Assembly (NCBI GenBank): GCA_029168955.1
Contig: JAPDOI010000873.1
Span: 186,001 to 250,000 of the forward strand
Length of the DNA: 64,000 nucleotides
Direction of reading: 5' to 3'
Source of the DNA: Aplectana chamaeleonis
Lineage: Eukaryota > Nematoda > Chromadorea > Rhabditida > Cosmocercidae
Notes under the pieces: generated by a model
The model's input: only the letters and a program-made list of their open reading frames with translations
The model's database searches: none
Told to the model about the DNA's origin: nothing
Translations under genes and position numbers: made by a program
Part shown: piece by piece, positions 1 through 10,300 of the stretch
Layout of the letters: every line of letters begins with the position of its first letter
How positions within the stretch are numbered: position 1 is the first letter of the stretch

Positions 1-40
1 CATATCATGCTGTGAGTAGCGGCGAGCACTCATGTCATTC

Positions 41-51
41 TGGCCGAGTGG
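41..51 (+). promoter_or_regulatory. Internal A box (pol III), reference copy
   Basis: TGGCCGAGTGG fits the eukaryotic tRNA A box, which with the B box recruits TFIIIC. It spans tRNA position 8 and the D arm. Units with suffix 8 replace its first T by C, which weakens both the box and the conserved U8 of the folded tRNA. Confidence 0.85.
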
Positions 52-95
52 TCTAAGGCGCTGCGTTCAGGTCGCAGTCCTCTTCGGAGGGCGCA

Positions 96-106
96 GGTTC
101 GAATCC
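96..106 (+). promoter_or_regulatory. Internal B box (pol III), reference copy
   Basis: GGTTCGAATCC is a perfect B box, the high-affinity TFIIIC site, and also forms part of the T arm. Class B copies read GGTTCGAGTCC, which still fits the consensus. Copies at 26944 and 33617 start GATTC, and the one at 6448 starts GTTTC. Confidence 0.9.
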
Positions 107-115
107 TGCGGATGA

Positions 116-127
116 CAAAAGCTTTTG
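116..127 (+). terminator. Pol III T-run inside a 12-base palindrome
   Basis: CAAAAGCTTTTG begins at the last acceptor base and is its own reverse complement. Its TTTT at 123-126, six bases past the tRNA, is a minimal pol III stop. A T5 run at 147-151 is a stronger backup. The centre is a HindIII site (AAGCTT), kept in classes A and B but lost in classes C and in the GGTTTTG form of D. Confidence 0.75.
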
Positions 128-290
128 CATTCACGAAAAGTATCAGTTTTTGCTTACGACTAGAAGCCAACTGCAATGTCTTTATAAAAGAAAACTGTGC
201 ACGAAATATCGCAATGCATAGCATGTGGACCTCACAATGCATGACACGCGAACCTCCCATATCATGCTGTGAGTAGCGGCGAGCACTCAT
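118..290 (+). repeat. Spacer of the repeat unit, reference copy
   Basis: This 173-base spacer repeats with every unit. In order it holds the two T runs, a TATA-like TTTATAAAAG at 181-190, a stretch with several ATGCAT-like words (GCAATGCATAGC and ACAATGCATGAC), and the leader ending GCGGCGAGCACTCAT just before the next gene. The TATA-like word lies about 100 bases upstream of the next tRNA, too far for a pol III TATA element near -30. No second gene is visible. Small antisense open frames here and across the tRNA are by-products of repetition. Confidence 0.8.
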
Positions 291-547
291 GTCACTCTGG
301 CCGAGTGGTCTAAGGCGCTGCGTTCAGGTCGCAGTCCTCTTCGGAGGGCGCAGGTTCGAATCCTGCGGATGACAAAAGCTTTTGCATTCACGAAAAGTAT
401 CAGTTTTTGCTCACGACTAGAAGCCAACTGCAATGTCTTTATAAAAGAAAACTGTGCACGAAATATCGCAATGCATAGCATGTGGACCTCACAATGCATG
501 ACACGCGAACCTCCCATATCATGCTGTGAGTAGCGGCGAGCACTCAG

Positions 548-631
548 GTCATTCTGGCCGAGTGGTCTAAGGCGCTGCGTTCAGGTCGCAGTCCTCTTCG
601 GAGGGCGCAGGTTCGAGTCCTGAGGATGACC
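548..631 (+). tRNA. tRNA-Leu(CAG), class B reference copy
   Basis: This subtype occurs 49 times, all on the + arm, plus close relatives at 8248 and 16698. The anticodon is still CAG, but three tRNA changes travel together. G59 replaces A59 in the T loop, A65 leaves G49 unpaired at the base of the T stem, and C73 replaces the A73 that eukaryotic LeuRS relies on. The trailer ACCAAAGCTTTGC has only three Ts, so termination probably shifts to the T5 about 30 bases further on. Charging by LeuRS is doubtful. The copy could be a weak gene, a pseudogene spread by conversion, or a tRNA-like RNA with another fate. Confidence 0.7.
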
Positions 632-1315
632 AAAGCTTTGCATTCACGAAAAGTATCAGTTTTTGCTCACGACTAGAAGCCAACTGCAATGTCTTTATAA
701 AAGAAAACTGTGCACGAAATATCGCAATGCATAGCATGTGGACCTCACAATGCATGACACGCGAACCTCCCATATCATGCTGTGAGTAGCGGCGAGCACT
801 CAGGTCATTCTGGCCGAGTGGTCTAAGGCGCTGCGTTCAGGTCGCAGTCCTCTTCGGAGGGCGCAGGTTCGAATCCTGCGGATGACAAAAGCTTTTGCAT
901 TCACGAAAAGTATCAGTTTTGCTTAAGACTAGAAGCCAACTGCAATGTCTTTATAAAAGAAAACTGTGCACGAAATATCGCAATGCATAGCATGTGGACC
1001 TCACAATGCATGACACGCGAACCTCCCATATCATGCTGTGAGTAGCGGCGAGCACTCAGGTCATTCTGGCCGAGTGGTCTAAGGCGCTGCGTTCAGGTCG
1101 CAGTCCTCTTCGGAGGGCGCAGGTTCGAGTCCTGAGGATGACCAAAGCTTTGCATTCACGAAAAGTATCAGTTTTTGCTCACGACTAGAAGCCAACTGCA
1201 ATGTCTTTATAAAAGAAAACTGTGCACGAAATATCGCAATGCATAGCATGTGGACCTCACAATGCATGACACGCGAACCTCCCATATCATGCTGTGAGTA
1301 GCGGCGAGCACTCAT

Positions 1316-1399
1316 GTCATTTCGGCCGAGTGGTCTAAGGCGCTGCGTTCAGGTCGCAGTCCTCTTCGGAGGGCGCAGGTTCGAATCCTGCGGATGACA
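1316..1399 (+). tRNA. tRNA-Leu(CAG), position 7-9 variant (A8)
   Basis: The acceptor-to-D-arm junction reads GTCATTTCGGCC where the reference has GTCATTCTGGCC. T8, a near-universal tRNA base and the first base of the A box, is replaced by C. The rest is class A. The same junction occurs at 8757, 20026, 20538 and 44915. Confidence 0.75.
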
Positions 1400-1828
1400 A
1401 AAGCTTTTGCATTCACGAAAAGTATCAGTTTTTGCTCACGACTAGAAGCCAACTGCAATGTCTTTATAAAAGAAAACTGTGCACGAAATATCGCAATGCA
1501 TAGCATGTGGACCTCACAATGCATGACACGCGAACCTCCCATATCATGCTGTGAGTAGCGGCGAGCACTCATGTCATTCCTGCCGAGTGGTCTAAGGCGC
1601 TGCGTTCAGGTCGCAGTCCTCTTCGGAGGGCGCAGGTTCGAGTCCTGAGGATGACCAAAGCTTTGCATTCACGAAAAGTATCAGTTTTTGCTCACGACTA
1701 GAAGCCAACTGCAATGTCTTTATAAAAGAAAACTGTGCACGAAATATCGCAATGCATAGCATGTGGACCTCACAATGCATGACACGCGAACCTCCCATAT
1801 CATGCTGTGAGTAGCGGCGAGCACTCAT

Positions 1829-1912
1829 GTCATTACGGCCGAGTGGTCTAAGGCGCTGCGTTCAGGTCGCAGTCCTCTTCGGAGGGCGCAGGTTCGAGTC
1901 CTGAGGATGACC
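1829..1912 (+). tRNA. tRNA-Leu(CAG), B type with A7/C8 junction
   Basis: The 5' end reads GTCATTACGGCC, so A7 opposes G66 and T8 is lost. With the class B lesions this gives mismatches at both ends of the acceptor/T-arm stack. The same 5' end occurs at 8248, 15160, 16954 and 22333, always in B-type bodies. It is probably a poorly functional copy. Confidence 0.6.
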
Positions 1913-2084
1913 AAAGCTTTGCATTCACGAAAAGTATCAGTTTTTGCTCACGACTAGAAGCCAACTGCAATGTCTTTATAAAAGAAAACTGTGCACGAAA
2001 TATCGCAATGCATAGCATGTGGACCTCACAATGCATGACACGCGAACCTCCCATATCATGTTGTGAGTAGCGGCGAGCACTCAT

Positions 2085-2168
2085 GTCATTCTGGCCGAGT
2101 GGTCTAAGGCGCTGCGTTCAGGTCGCAGTCCTCTTCGGAGGGCGCAGGTTCGAATCCTGCGGATGAGA
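2085..2168 (+). tRNA. tRNA-Leu(CAG), G72 acceptor variant
   Basis: The 3' end reads GGATGAG, so the first acceptor pair G1-C72 becomes G-G. All else is class A. The first pair matters for RNase P and tRNase Z processing and for charging, so this copy is likely impaired. The same variant recurs at 40038, 40551, 43375 and 43889, and with a further change at 7222. Confidence 0.65.
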
Positions 2169-3369
2169 AAAGCTTTTGCATTCACGAAAAGTATCAGTTT
2201 TTGCTTGAGACTAGAAGCCAACTGCAATGTCTTTATAAAAGAAAACTGTGCACGAAATATCGCAATGCATAGCATGTGGACCTCACAATGCATGACACGC
2301 GAACCTCCCATATCATGCTGTGAGTAGCGGCGAGCACTCGTGTCATTCTGGCCGAGTGGTCTAAGGCGCTGCGTTCAGGTCGCAGTCCTCTTCGGAGGGC
2401 GCAGGTTCGAATCCTGCGGATGACAAAAGCTTTTGCATTCACGAAAAGTATCAGTTTTTGCTTACGACTAGAAGCCAACTGCAATGTCTTTATAAAAGAA
2501 AACTGTGCACGAAATATCGCAATGCATAGCATGTGGACCTCACAATGCATGACACGCGAACCTCCCATATCATGCTGTGAGTAGCGGCGAGCACTCATGT
2601 CATTCTGGCCGAGTGGTCTAAGGCGCTGCGTTCAGGTCGCAGTCCTCTTCGGAGGGCGCAGGTTCGAGTCCTGAGGATGACCAAAGCTTTTGCATTCACG
2701 AAAAGTATCAGTTTTTGCTTAAGACTAGAAGCCAACTGCAATGTCTTTATAAAAGAAAACTGTGCACGAAATATCGCAATGCATAGCATGTGGACCTCAC
2801 AATGCATGACACGCGAACCTCCCATATCATGCTGTGAGTAGCGGCGAGCACTCATGTCATTCTGGCCGAGTGGTCTAAGGCGCTGCGTTCAGGTCGCAGT
2901 CCTCTTCGGAGGGCGCAGGTTCGAATCTTGAGGATGACAAAAGCTTTTGCATTCACGAAAAGTATCAGTTTTTGCTTACGACTAGAAGCCAACTGCAATG
3001 TCTTTATAAAAGAAAACTGTGCACGAAATATTGCAATGCAGAGCATGTGGACCTCACAATGCATGACACGCGAACCTCCCATATCATGCTGTGAGTAGCG
3101 GCGAGCACTCATGTCATTCTGGCCGAGCGGTCTAAGGCGCTGCGTTCAGGTCGCAGTCCTCTTCGGAGGGCGCAGGTTCGAATCCTGCGGATGACAAAAG
3201 CTTTTGCATTCACGAAAAGTATCAGTTTTTGCTTGCGACTATAAGCCAACTGCAATGTCTTTATAAAAGAAAACTGTGCACGAAATATCGCTGTGCATAG
3301 CATGTGGACCTCACAATGCATGACACGCGAACCTCCCATATCATGCTGTGAGTAGCGGCGAGCACTCAT

Positions 3370-3453
3370 CTCATTCCTGACGAGTGGTCTAAGGCGCTGC
3401 GTTCAGGTCGCAGTCCTCTTCGGAGGGCGCAGGTTCGAGTCCTGAGGATGACC
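3370..3453 (+). pseudogene. tRNA-Leu(CAG) with C1 and broken D stem
   Basis: The 5' end reads CTCATTCCTGACGAG. C1 cannot pair with C72, T8 is lost, and C11 to A breaks the three-pair D stem. The body is class B. The copy at 13112 has the same 5' end and the same CAGCTTTTGC spacer change, so the two are duplicates. Confidence 0.7.
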
Positions 3454-4395
3454 AAAGCTTTGCATTCACGAAAAGTATCAGCTTTTGCTCACGACTAGAA
3501 GCCAACTGCAATGTCTTTATAAAAGAAAACTGTGCACGAAATATCGCAATGCATAGCATGTGGACCTCACAATGCATGACACGCGAACCTCCCATATCAT
3601 GCTGTGAGTAGCGGCGAGCACTCATGTCATTCTGGCCGAGCGGTCTAAGGCGCTGCGTTCAGGTCGCAGTCCTCTTCGGAGGGCGCAGGTTCGAATCCTG
3701 CGGATGACAAAAGCTTTTGCATTCGCGAAAAGTATCAGTTTTTGCTTACGACTAGAAGCCAACTGCAATGTCTTTATAAAAGAAAACTGTGCACGAAATA
3801 TCGCAATGCATAGCATGTGGACCTCACAATGCATGACACGCGAACCTCCCATATCATGCTGTGAGTAGCGGCGAGCACTCATGTCATTCTGGCCGAGTGG
3901 TCTAAGGCGCTGCGTTCAGGTCGCAGTCCTCTTCGGAGGGCGCAGGTTCGAATCCTGCGGATGACAAAAGCTTTTGCATTCACGAAAAGTATCAGTTTTT
4001 GCTTACGACTAGAAGCCAACTGCAATGTCTTTATAAAAGAAAACTGTGCACGAAATATCGCAATGCATAGCATGTGGACCTCACAATGCATGACACGCGA
4101 ACCTCCCATATCATGCTGTGAGTAGCGGCGAGCACTCGTGTCATTCTGGCCGAGTGGTCTAAGGCGCTGCGTTCAGGTCGCAGTCCTCTTCGGAGGGCGC
4201 AGGTTCGAGTCCTGAGGATGACCAAAGCTTTGCATTCACGAAAAGTATCAGTTTTTGCTTACGACTAGAAGCCAACTGCAATGTCTTTATAAAAGAAAAC
4301 TGTGCACGAAATATCGCAATGCATAGCATGTGGATCTCACTATGTATAACACGCGAACCTCCCATATCATGCTGTGAGTAGCGACGAGCACTCAT

Positions 4396-4479
4396 GTCAT
4401 TCTGGCCGAGTGGTGTAAGGCGCTGCGTTCAGGTCGCAGTCCTCTTCGGAGGGCGCAGGTTCGAATCCTGCGGATGACA
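4396..4479 (+). tRNA. tRNA-Leu(CAG), class C reference copy
   Basis: The tRNA is fully paired with A73. The D loop has GTGTAAGG in place of GTCTAAGG. The trailer reads ACAAACCTTTTGC, losing the HindIII palindrome but keeping a T4 stop. The next spacer segment, CACACAAATTATCCATTTTT, replaces the usual CACGAAAAGTATCAGTTTTT. The same trailer appears at 7735, 9270, 9526, 11575, 14905, 17466, 18235, 45171 and 45427, and in the - arm. Confidence 0.85.
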
Positions 4480-6447
4480 AACCTTTTGCATTCACACAAA
4501 TTATCCATTTTTGCACACGACTAGAAGCCAACTGCAATGTCTTTATAAAAGAAAACTGTGCACGAAATATCGCAATGCATAGCATGTGGACCTCACAATG
4601 CATGACACGCGAACCTCCCATATCATGCTGTGAGTAGCGGCGAGCACTCAGGTCATTCTGGCCGAGTGGTCTAAGGCGCTGCGTTCAGGTCGCAGTCCTC
4701 TTCGGAGGGCGCAGGTTCGAGTCCTGAGGATGACCAAAGCTTTGCATTCACGAAAAGTATCAGTTTTTGCTCACGACTAGAAGCCAACTGCAATGTCTTT
4801 ATAAAAGAAAACTGTGCACGAAATATCGCAATGCATAGCATGTGGACCTCACAATGCATGACACGCGAACCTCCCATATCATGCTGTGAGTAGCGGCGAG
4901 CACTCATGTCATTCTGGCCGAGTGGTCTAAGGCGCTGCGTTCAGGTCGCAGTCCTCTTCGGAGGGCGCAGGTTCGAATCCTGCGGATGACAAAAGCTTTT
5001 GCATTCACGAAAAGTATCAGTTTTGCTTACGACTAGAAGCCAACTGCAATGTCTTTATAAAAGAAAACTGTGCACGAAATATCGCAATGCATAGCATGTG
5101 GACCTCACAATGCATGACACGCGAACCTCCCATATCATGCTGTGAGTAGCGGCGAGCACTCATGTCATTCTGGCCGAGTGGTCTAAGGCGCTGCGTTCAG
5201 GTCGCAGTCCTCTTCGGAGGGCGCAGGTTCGAATCCTGCGGATGACAAAAGCTTTTGCATTCACGAAAAGTATCAGTTTTTGCTCACGACTAGAAGCCAA
5301 CTGCAATGTCTTTATAAAAGAAAACTGTGCACGAAATATCGCAATGCATAGCATGTGGACCTCACAATGCATGACACGCGAACCTCCCATATCATGCTGT
5401 GAGTAGCGGCGAGCACTCATGTCATTCTGGCCGAGTGGTCTAAGGCGCTGCGTTCAGGTCGCAGTCCTCTTCGGAGGGCGCAGGTTCGAATCCTGCGGAT
5501 GACAAAAGCTTTTGCATTCACGAAAAGTATCAGTTTTTGCTTACGTCTAGAAGCCAACTGCAATGTCTTTATAAAAGAAAACTGTGCACGAAATATCGCA
5601 ATGCATAGCATGTGGACCTCACAATGCATGACACGCGAACCTCCCATATCATGCTGTGAGTAGCGGCGAGCACTCATGTCACTCTGGCCGACTGGTCTAA
5701 GGCGCTGCGTTCAGGTCGCAGTCCTCTTCGGAGGGCGCAGGTTCGAGTCCTGAGGATGACCAAAGCTTTGCATTCACGAAAAGTATCAGTTTTTGCTTGC
5801 GACTAGAAGCCAACTGCAATGTCTTTATAAAAGAAAACTGTGCACGAAATATCGCAATGCATAGCATGTGGACCTCACAATGCATGACACGCGAACCTCC
5901 CATATCATGCTGTGAGTAGCGGCGAGCACTCATGTCACTCTGGCCGACTGGTCTAAGGCGCTGCGTTCAGGTCGCAGTCCTCTTCGGAGGGCGCAGGTTC
6001 AAATCCTGAGGATGACAAAAGCTTTTGCATTCGCGAAAAGTATCAGTTTTTGCTTACGTCTAGAAGCCAACTGCAATGTCTTTATAAAAGAAAACTGTGC
6101 ACGAAATATCGCAATGCATAGCATGTGGACCTCACAATGCATGACACGCGAACCTCCCATATCATGCTGTGAGTAGCGGCGAGCACTCATGTCACTCTGG
6201 CCGAGTGGTCTAAGGCGCTGCGTTCAGGTCGCAGTCCTCTTCGGAGGGCGCAGGTTCGAATCCTGCGGATGACAAAAGCTTTTGCATTCACGAAAAGTAT
6301 CAGTTTTTGCTTAAGACTAGAAGCCAACTGCAATGTCTTTATAAAAGAAAACTGTGCACGAAATATCGCAATGCATAGCATGTGGACCTCACAATGCATG
6401 ACACGCGAACCTCCCATATCATGCTGTGAGTAGCGGCGAGCACTCAT

Positions 6448-6536
6448 GTCACTCTGGCCGAGTGGTCTAAGGCGCTGCGTTTAGGTCGCGTCGCAGTCCT
6501 CTTCGGAGGGCGCAGTTTCGAATCCTGAGGATGACA
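6448..6536 (+). pseudogene. tRNA-Leu pseudogene with TAG anticodon and 5-base duplication
   Basis: The anticodon loop reads TTTAGGT (anticodon TAG at 6482-6484). It is followed by GTCGC twice, adding 5 bases to the 3' side of the anticodon stem, so the gene is 89 bases long. C5 mismatches A68, the B box is GTTTCGAATCC, and A65 breaks the T stem. The lesions together make a working tRNA unlikely. Confidence 0.85.
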
Positions 6537-7221
6537 AAAGCTTTGCATTCATGAAAAGTATCAGTTTTTGCTCACGACTAGAAGCCAACTGCAATGTCTT
6601 TATAAAAGAAAACTGTGCACGAAATATCGCAATGCATAGCATGTGGACCTCACAATGCATGACACGCGAACCTCCCATATCATGCTGTGAGTAGCGGCGA
6701 GCACTCATGTCACTCTGGCCGAGTGGTCTAAGGCGCTGCGTTCAGGTCGCAGTCCTCTTCGGAGGGCGCAGGTTCGAGTCCTGAGGATGACCAAAGCTTT
6801 GCATTCACGAAAAGTATCAGTTTTTGCTCACGACTAGAAGCCAACTGCAATGTCTTTATAAAAGAAAACTGTGCACGAAATATCGCAATGCATAGCATGT
6901 GGACCTCACAATGCATGACACGCGAACCTCCCATATCATGCTGTGAGTAGCGGCGAGCACTCATGTCATTCTGGCCGAGTGGTCTAAGGCGCTGCGTTCA
7001 GGTCGCAGTCCTCTTCGGAGGGCGCAGGTTCGAATCCTGCGGATGACAAAAGCTTTTGCATTCACGAAAAGTATCAGTTTTTGCTTACGACTAGAAGCCA
7101 ACTGCAATGTCTTTATAAAAGAAAACTGTGCACGAAATATCGCAATGCATAGCATGTGGACCTCACAATGCATGACACGCGAACCTCCCATATCATGCTG
7201 TGAGTAGCGGCGAGCACTCAT

Positions 7222-7305
7222 GTCATTCTGGCCGAGTGGTCTAAGGCGCTGCGTTCAGGTCGCAGTCCTCTTCGGAGGGCGCAGGTTCGAATCCTGCGGA
7301 TTAGA
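7222..7305 (+). pseudogene. tRNA-Leu(CAG) with double acceptor lesion
   Basis: The 3' end reads GGATTAG. T70 opposes C3 and G72 opposes G1, leaving two mismatches within the first three acceptor pairs. The remainder is class A. It looks like the G72 variant with one further mutation. Confidence 0.7.
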
Positions 7306-10300
7306 AAAGCTTTTGCATTCACGAAAAGTATCAGTTCTTGCTTACGACTAGAAGCCAACTGCAATGTCTTTATAAAAAAAACTGTGCACGAAATATCGCA
7401 ATGCATAGCATGTGGACCTCACAATGCATGACACGCGAACCTCCCATATCATGTTGTGAGTAGCGGCGAGCACTCATGTCATTCTGGCCGAGTGGTCTAA
7501 GGCGCTGCGTTCAGGTCGCAGTCCTCTTCGGAGGGCGCAGGTTCGAATCCTGCGGATGACAAAAGCTTTTGCATTCACGAAAAGTATCAGTTTTTGCTTA
7601 CGACTAGAAGCCAACTGCAATGTCTTTATAAAAGAAAACTGTGCACGAAATATCGCAATGCATAGCATGTGGACCTCACAATGCATGACACGCGAACCTC
7701 CCATATCATGCTGTGAGTAGCGGCGAGCACTCATGTCATTCTGGCCGAGTGGTCTAAGGCGCTGCGTTCAGGTCGCAGTCCTCTTCGGAGGGCGCAGGTT
7801 CGAATCCTGCGGATGACAAACCTTTTGCATTCACGAAAAGTATCAGTTTTTGCTCACGACTAGAAGCCAACTGCAATGTCTTTATAAAAAAAAACTGTGC
7901 ACGAAATATCGCAATGCATAGCATGTGGACCTCACAATGCATGACACGCGAACCTCCCATATCATGCTGTGAGTAGCGGCGAGCACTCATGTCATTCCTG
8001 CCGAGTGGTCTAAGGCGCTGCGTTCAGGTCGCAGTCCTCTTCGGAGGGCGCAGGTTCGAGTCCTGAGGATGACCAAAGCTTTGCATTCACGAAAAGTATC
8101 AGTTTTTGCTCACGACTAGAAGCCAACTGCAATGTCTTTATAAAAAAAAAACTGTGCACGAAATATCGCAATGCATAGCATGTGGACCTCACAATGCATG
8201 ACACGCGAACCTCCCATATCATGCTGTGAGTAGCGGCGAGCACTCATGTCATTACGGCCGAGTGGTCTAAGGCGCTGCGTTCAGGTCGCAGTCCTCTTCG
8301 GAGGGCGCAGGTTCGAGTCCTGAGGATGACAAAAGCTTTGCATTCATGAAAAGTATCAGTTTTTGCTCACGACTAGAAGCCAACTGCAATGTCTTCATAA
8401 AAAAAACTGTGCACGAAATATCGCAATGCATAGCATGTGGACCTCACAATGCATGACACGCGAACCTCCCATATCATGCTGTGAGTAGCGGCGAGCACTC
8501 ATGTCACTCTGGCCGAGTGGTCTAAGGCGCTGCGTTCAGGTCGCAGTCCTCTTCGGAGGGCGCAGGTTCGAATCCTGAGGATGACAAAGCTTTGCATTCA
8601 CGAAAAGTATCAGTTTTGCTTAAGACTAGAAGCCAACTGCAATGTCTTTATAAAAGAAAACTGTGCACGAAATATCGCAATGCATAGCATGTGGACCTCA
8701 CAATGCATGACACGCGAACCTCCCATATCATGCTGTGAGTAGCGGCGAGCACTCATGTCATTTCGGCCGAGTGGTCTAAGGCGCTGCGTTCAGGTCGCAG
8801 TCCTCTTCGGAGGGCGCAGGTTCGAATCCTGCGGATGACAAAAGCTTTTGCATTCACGAAAAGTATCAGTTTTTGCTCACGACTAGAAGCCAACTGCAAT
8901 GTCTTTATAAAAGAAAACTGTGCACGAAATATCGCAATGCATAGCATGTGGACCTCACAATGCATGACACGCGAACCTCCCATATCATGCTGTGAGTAGC
9001 GGCGAGCACTCAGGTCATTCTGGCCGAGTGGTCTAAGGCGCTGCGTTCAGGTCGCAGTCCTCTTCGGAGGGCGCAGGTTCGAATCCTGCGGATGACAAAA
9101 GCTTTTGCATTCACGAAAAGTATCAGTTTTGCTTAAGACTAGAAGCCAACTGCAATGTCTTTATAAAAGAAAACTGTGCACGAAATATCGCAATGCATAG
9201 CATGTGGACCTCACAATGCATGACACGCGAACCTCCCATATCATGCTGTGAGTAGCGACGCGAACTCATGTCATTCTGGCCGAGTGGTGTAAGGCGCTGC
9301 GTTCAGGTCGCAGTCCTCTTCGGAGGGCGCAGGTTCGAATCCTGCGGATGACAAACCTTTTGCATTCACGAAAAGTATCAGTTTTTGCTTACGACTAGAA
9401 GCCAACTGCAATGTCTTTATAAAAGAAAACTGTGCACGAAATATCGCAATGCATAGCATGTGGACATCACAATGCATGACACGCGAACCTCCCATATGAT
9501 GCTGCGAGTAGCGGCGAGCACTCATGTCATTCTGGCCGAGTGGTCTAAGGCGCTGCGTTCAGGTCGCAGTCCTCTTCGGAGGGCGCAGGTTCGAATCCTG
9601 CGGATGACAAACCTTTTGCATTCACGAGAAGTATCAGTTTTTGCTTACGACTAGAAGCCAACTGCAATGTCTTTATAAAAGAAAACTGTGCACGAAATAT
9701 CGCAATGCATAGCATGTGGACCTCACAATGCATGACACGCGAACCTCCCATATCATGCTGTGAGTAGCGGCGAGCACTCATGTCATTCTGGCCGAGTGGT
9801 CTAAGGCGCTGCGTTCAGGTCGCAGTCCTCTTCGGAGGGCGCAGGTTCGAATCCTGCGGATGACAAAAGCTTTTGCATTCGCGAAAAGTATCAGTTTTTG
9901 CTTACGACTAGAAGCCAACTGCAATGTCTTTATAAAAGAAAACTGTGCACGAAATATTGCAATGCAGAGCATGTGGACCTCACAATGCATGACACGCGAA
10001 CCTCCCATATCATGCTGTGAGTAGCGGCGAGCACTCATGTCATTCTGGCCGAGTGGTCTAAGGCGCTGCGTTCAGGTCGCAGTCCTCTTCGGAGGGCGCA
10101 GGTTCGAATCCTGCGGATGACAAAAGCTTTTGCATTCACGAAAAGTATCAGTTTTTGCTTGCGACTAGAAGCCAACTGCAATGTCTTTATAAAAAAAAAC
10201 TGTGCACGAAATATCGCAATGCATAGCATGTGGACCTCACAATGCATGACACGCGAACCTCCCATATCATGCTGTGAGTAGCGGCGAGCACTCATGTCAT

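Larger units (their letters stand above)
34..117 (+). tRNA. tRNA-Leu(CAG), class A reference copy
   Basis: Decodes CUG leucine codons in cytosolic translation. The 84 bases fold fully. The acceptor GTCATTC pairs with GGATGAC with one U-G pair at 6-67. D stem GCC pairs with GGC. Anticodon stem CTGCG pairs with CGCAG and flanks loop TTCAGGT, with anticodon CAG at 68-70. The variable arm is CCTC-TTCG-GAGG, a four-pair stem with a UUCG loop. T stem GCAGG pairs with CCTGC around TTCGAAT. The discriminator is A73, the base LeuRS expects in eukaryotes. There is no intron and no encoded CCA, so CCA would be added after transcription. The 5' half closely resembles animal tRNA-Leu(CAG); the T arm does not match the usual GTGGG/CCCAC form that I recall for that gene. 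Confidence 0.93.
34..4991 (+). tRNA. tRNA-Leu(CAG) copies 1-20
   Basis: Starts and classes: 34 A, 291 A5, 548 B, 804 A, 1060 B, 1316 A8, 1573 B8, 1829 B8, 2085 A72, 2342 A, 2599 B, 2856 D with T62, 3113 A, 3370 B1, 3626 A, 3883 A, 4140 B, 4396 C, 4652 B, 4908 A. Seven copies are fully paired A types by my reading. The copies at 3113 and 3626 have GAGCGG in the D loop, the form I recall as usual in animal tRNA-Leu(CAG). Confidence 0.9.
5164..10122 (+). tRNA. tRNA-Leu(CAG) copies 21-40
   Basis: Starts and classes: 5164 A, 5421 A, 5678 B5 with C15, 5934 D5 with C15 and T loop TTCAAAT, 6191 A5, 6448 broken, 6709 B5, 6965 A, 7222 broken acceptor, 7478 A, 7735 C, 7991 B8, 8248 B8 but A73, 8503 D5, 8757 A8, 9014 A, 9270 C, 9526 C, 9782 A, 10039 A. 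A cluster of C5 acceptors at 5678-6709 suggests local spread of that variant. The spacers after 7222, 7735, 7991 and 8248 differ in the length of the A run following TATAAAA. Confidence 0.9.

Noticed and set aside
548..635. Encoded CCA tail in class B (GATGACCA)
   Set aside because: The acceptor pairs through GGATGAC, which leaves C as position 73 followed by CA. The apparent CCA overlaps base 72 and is out of register.
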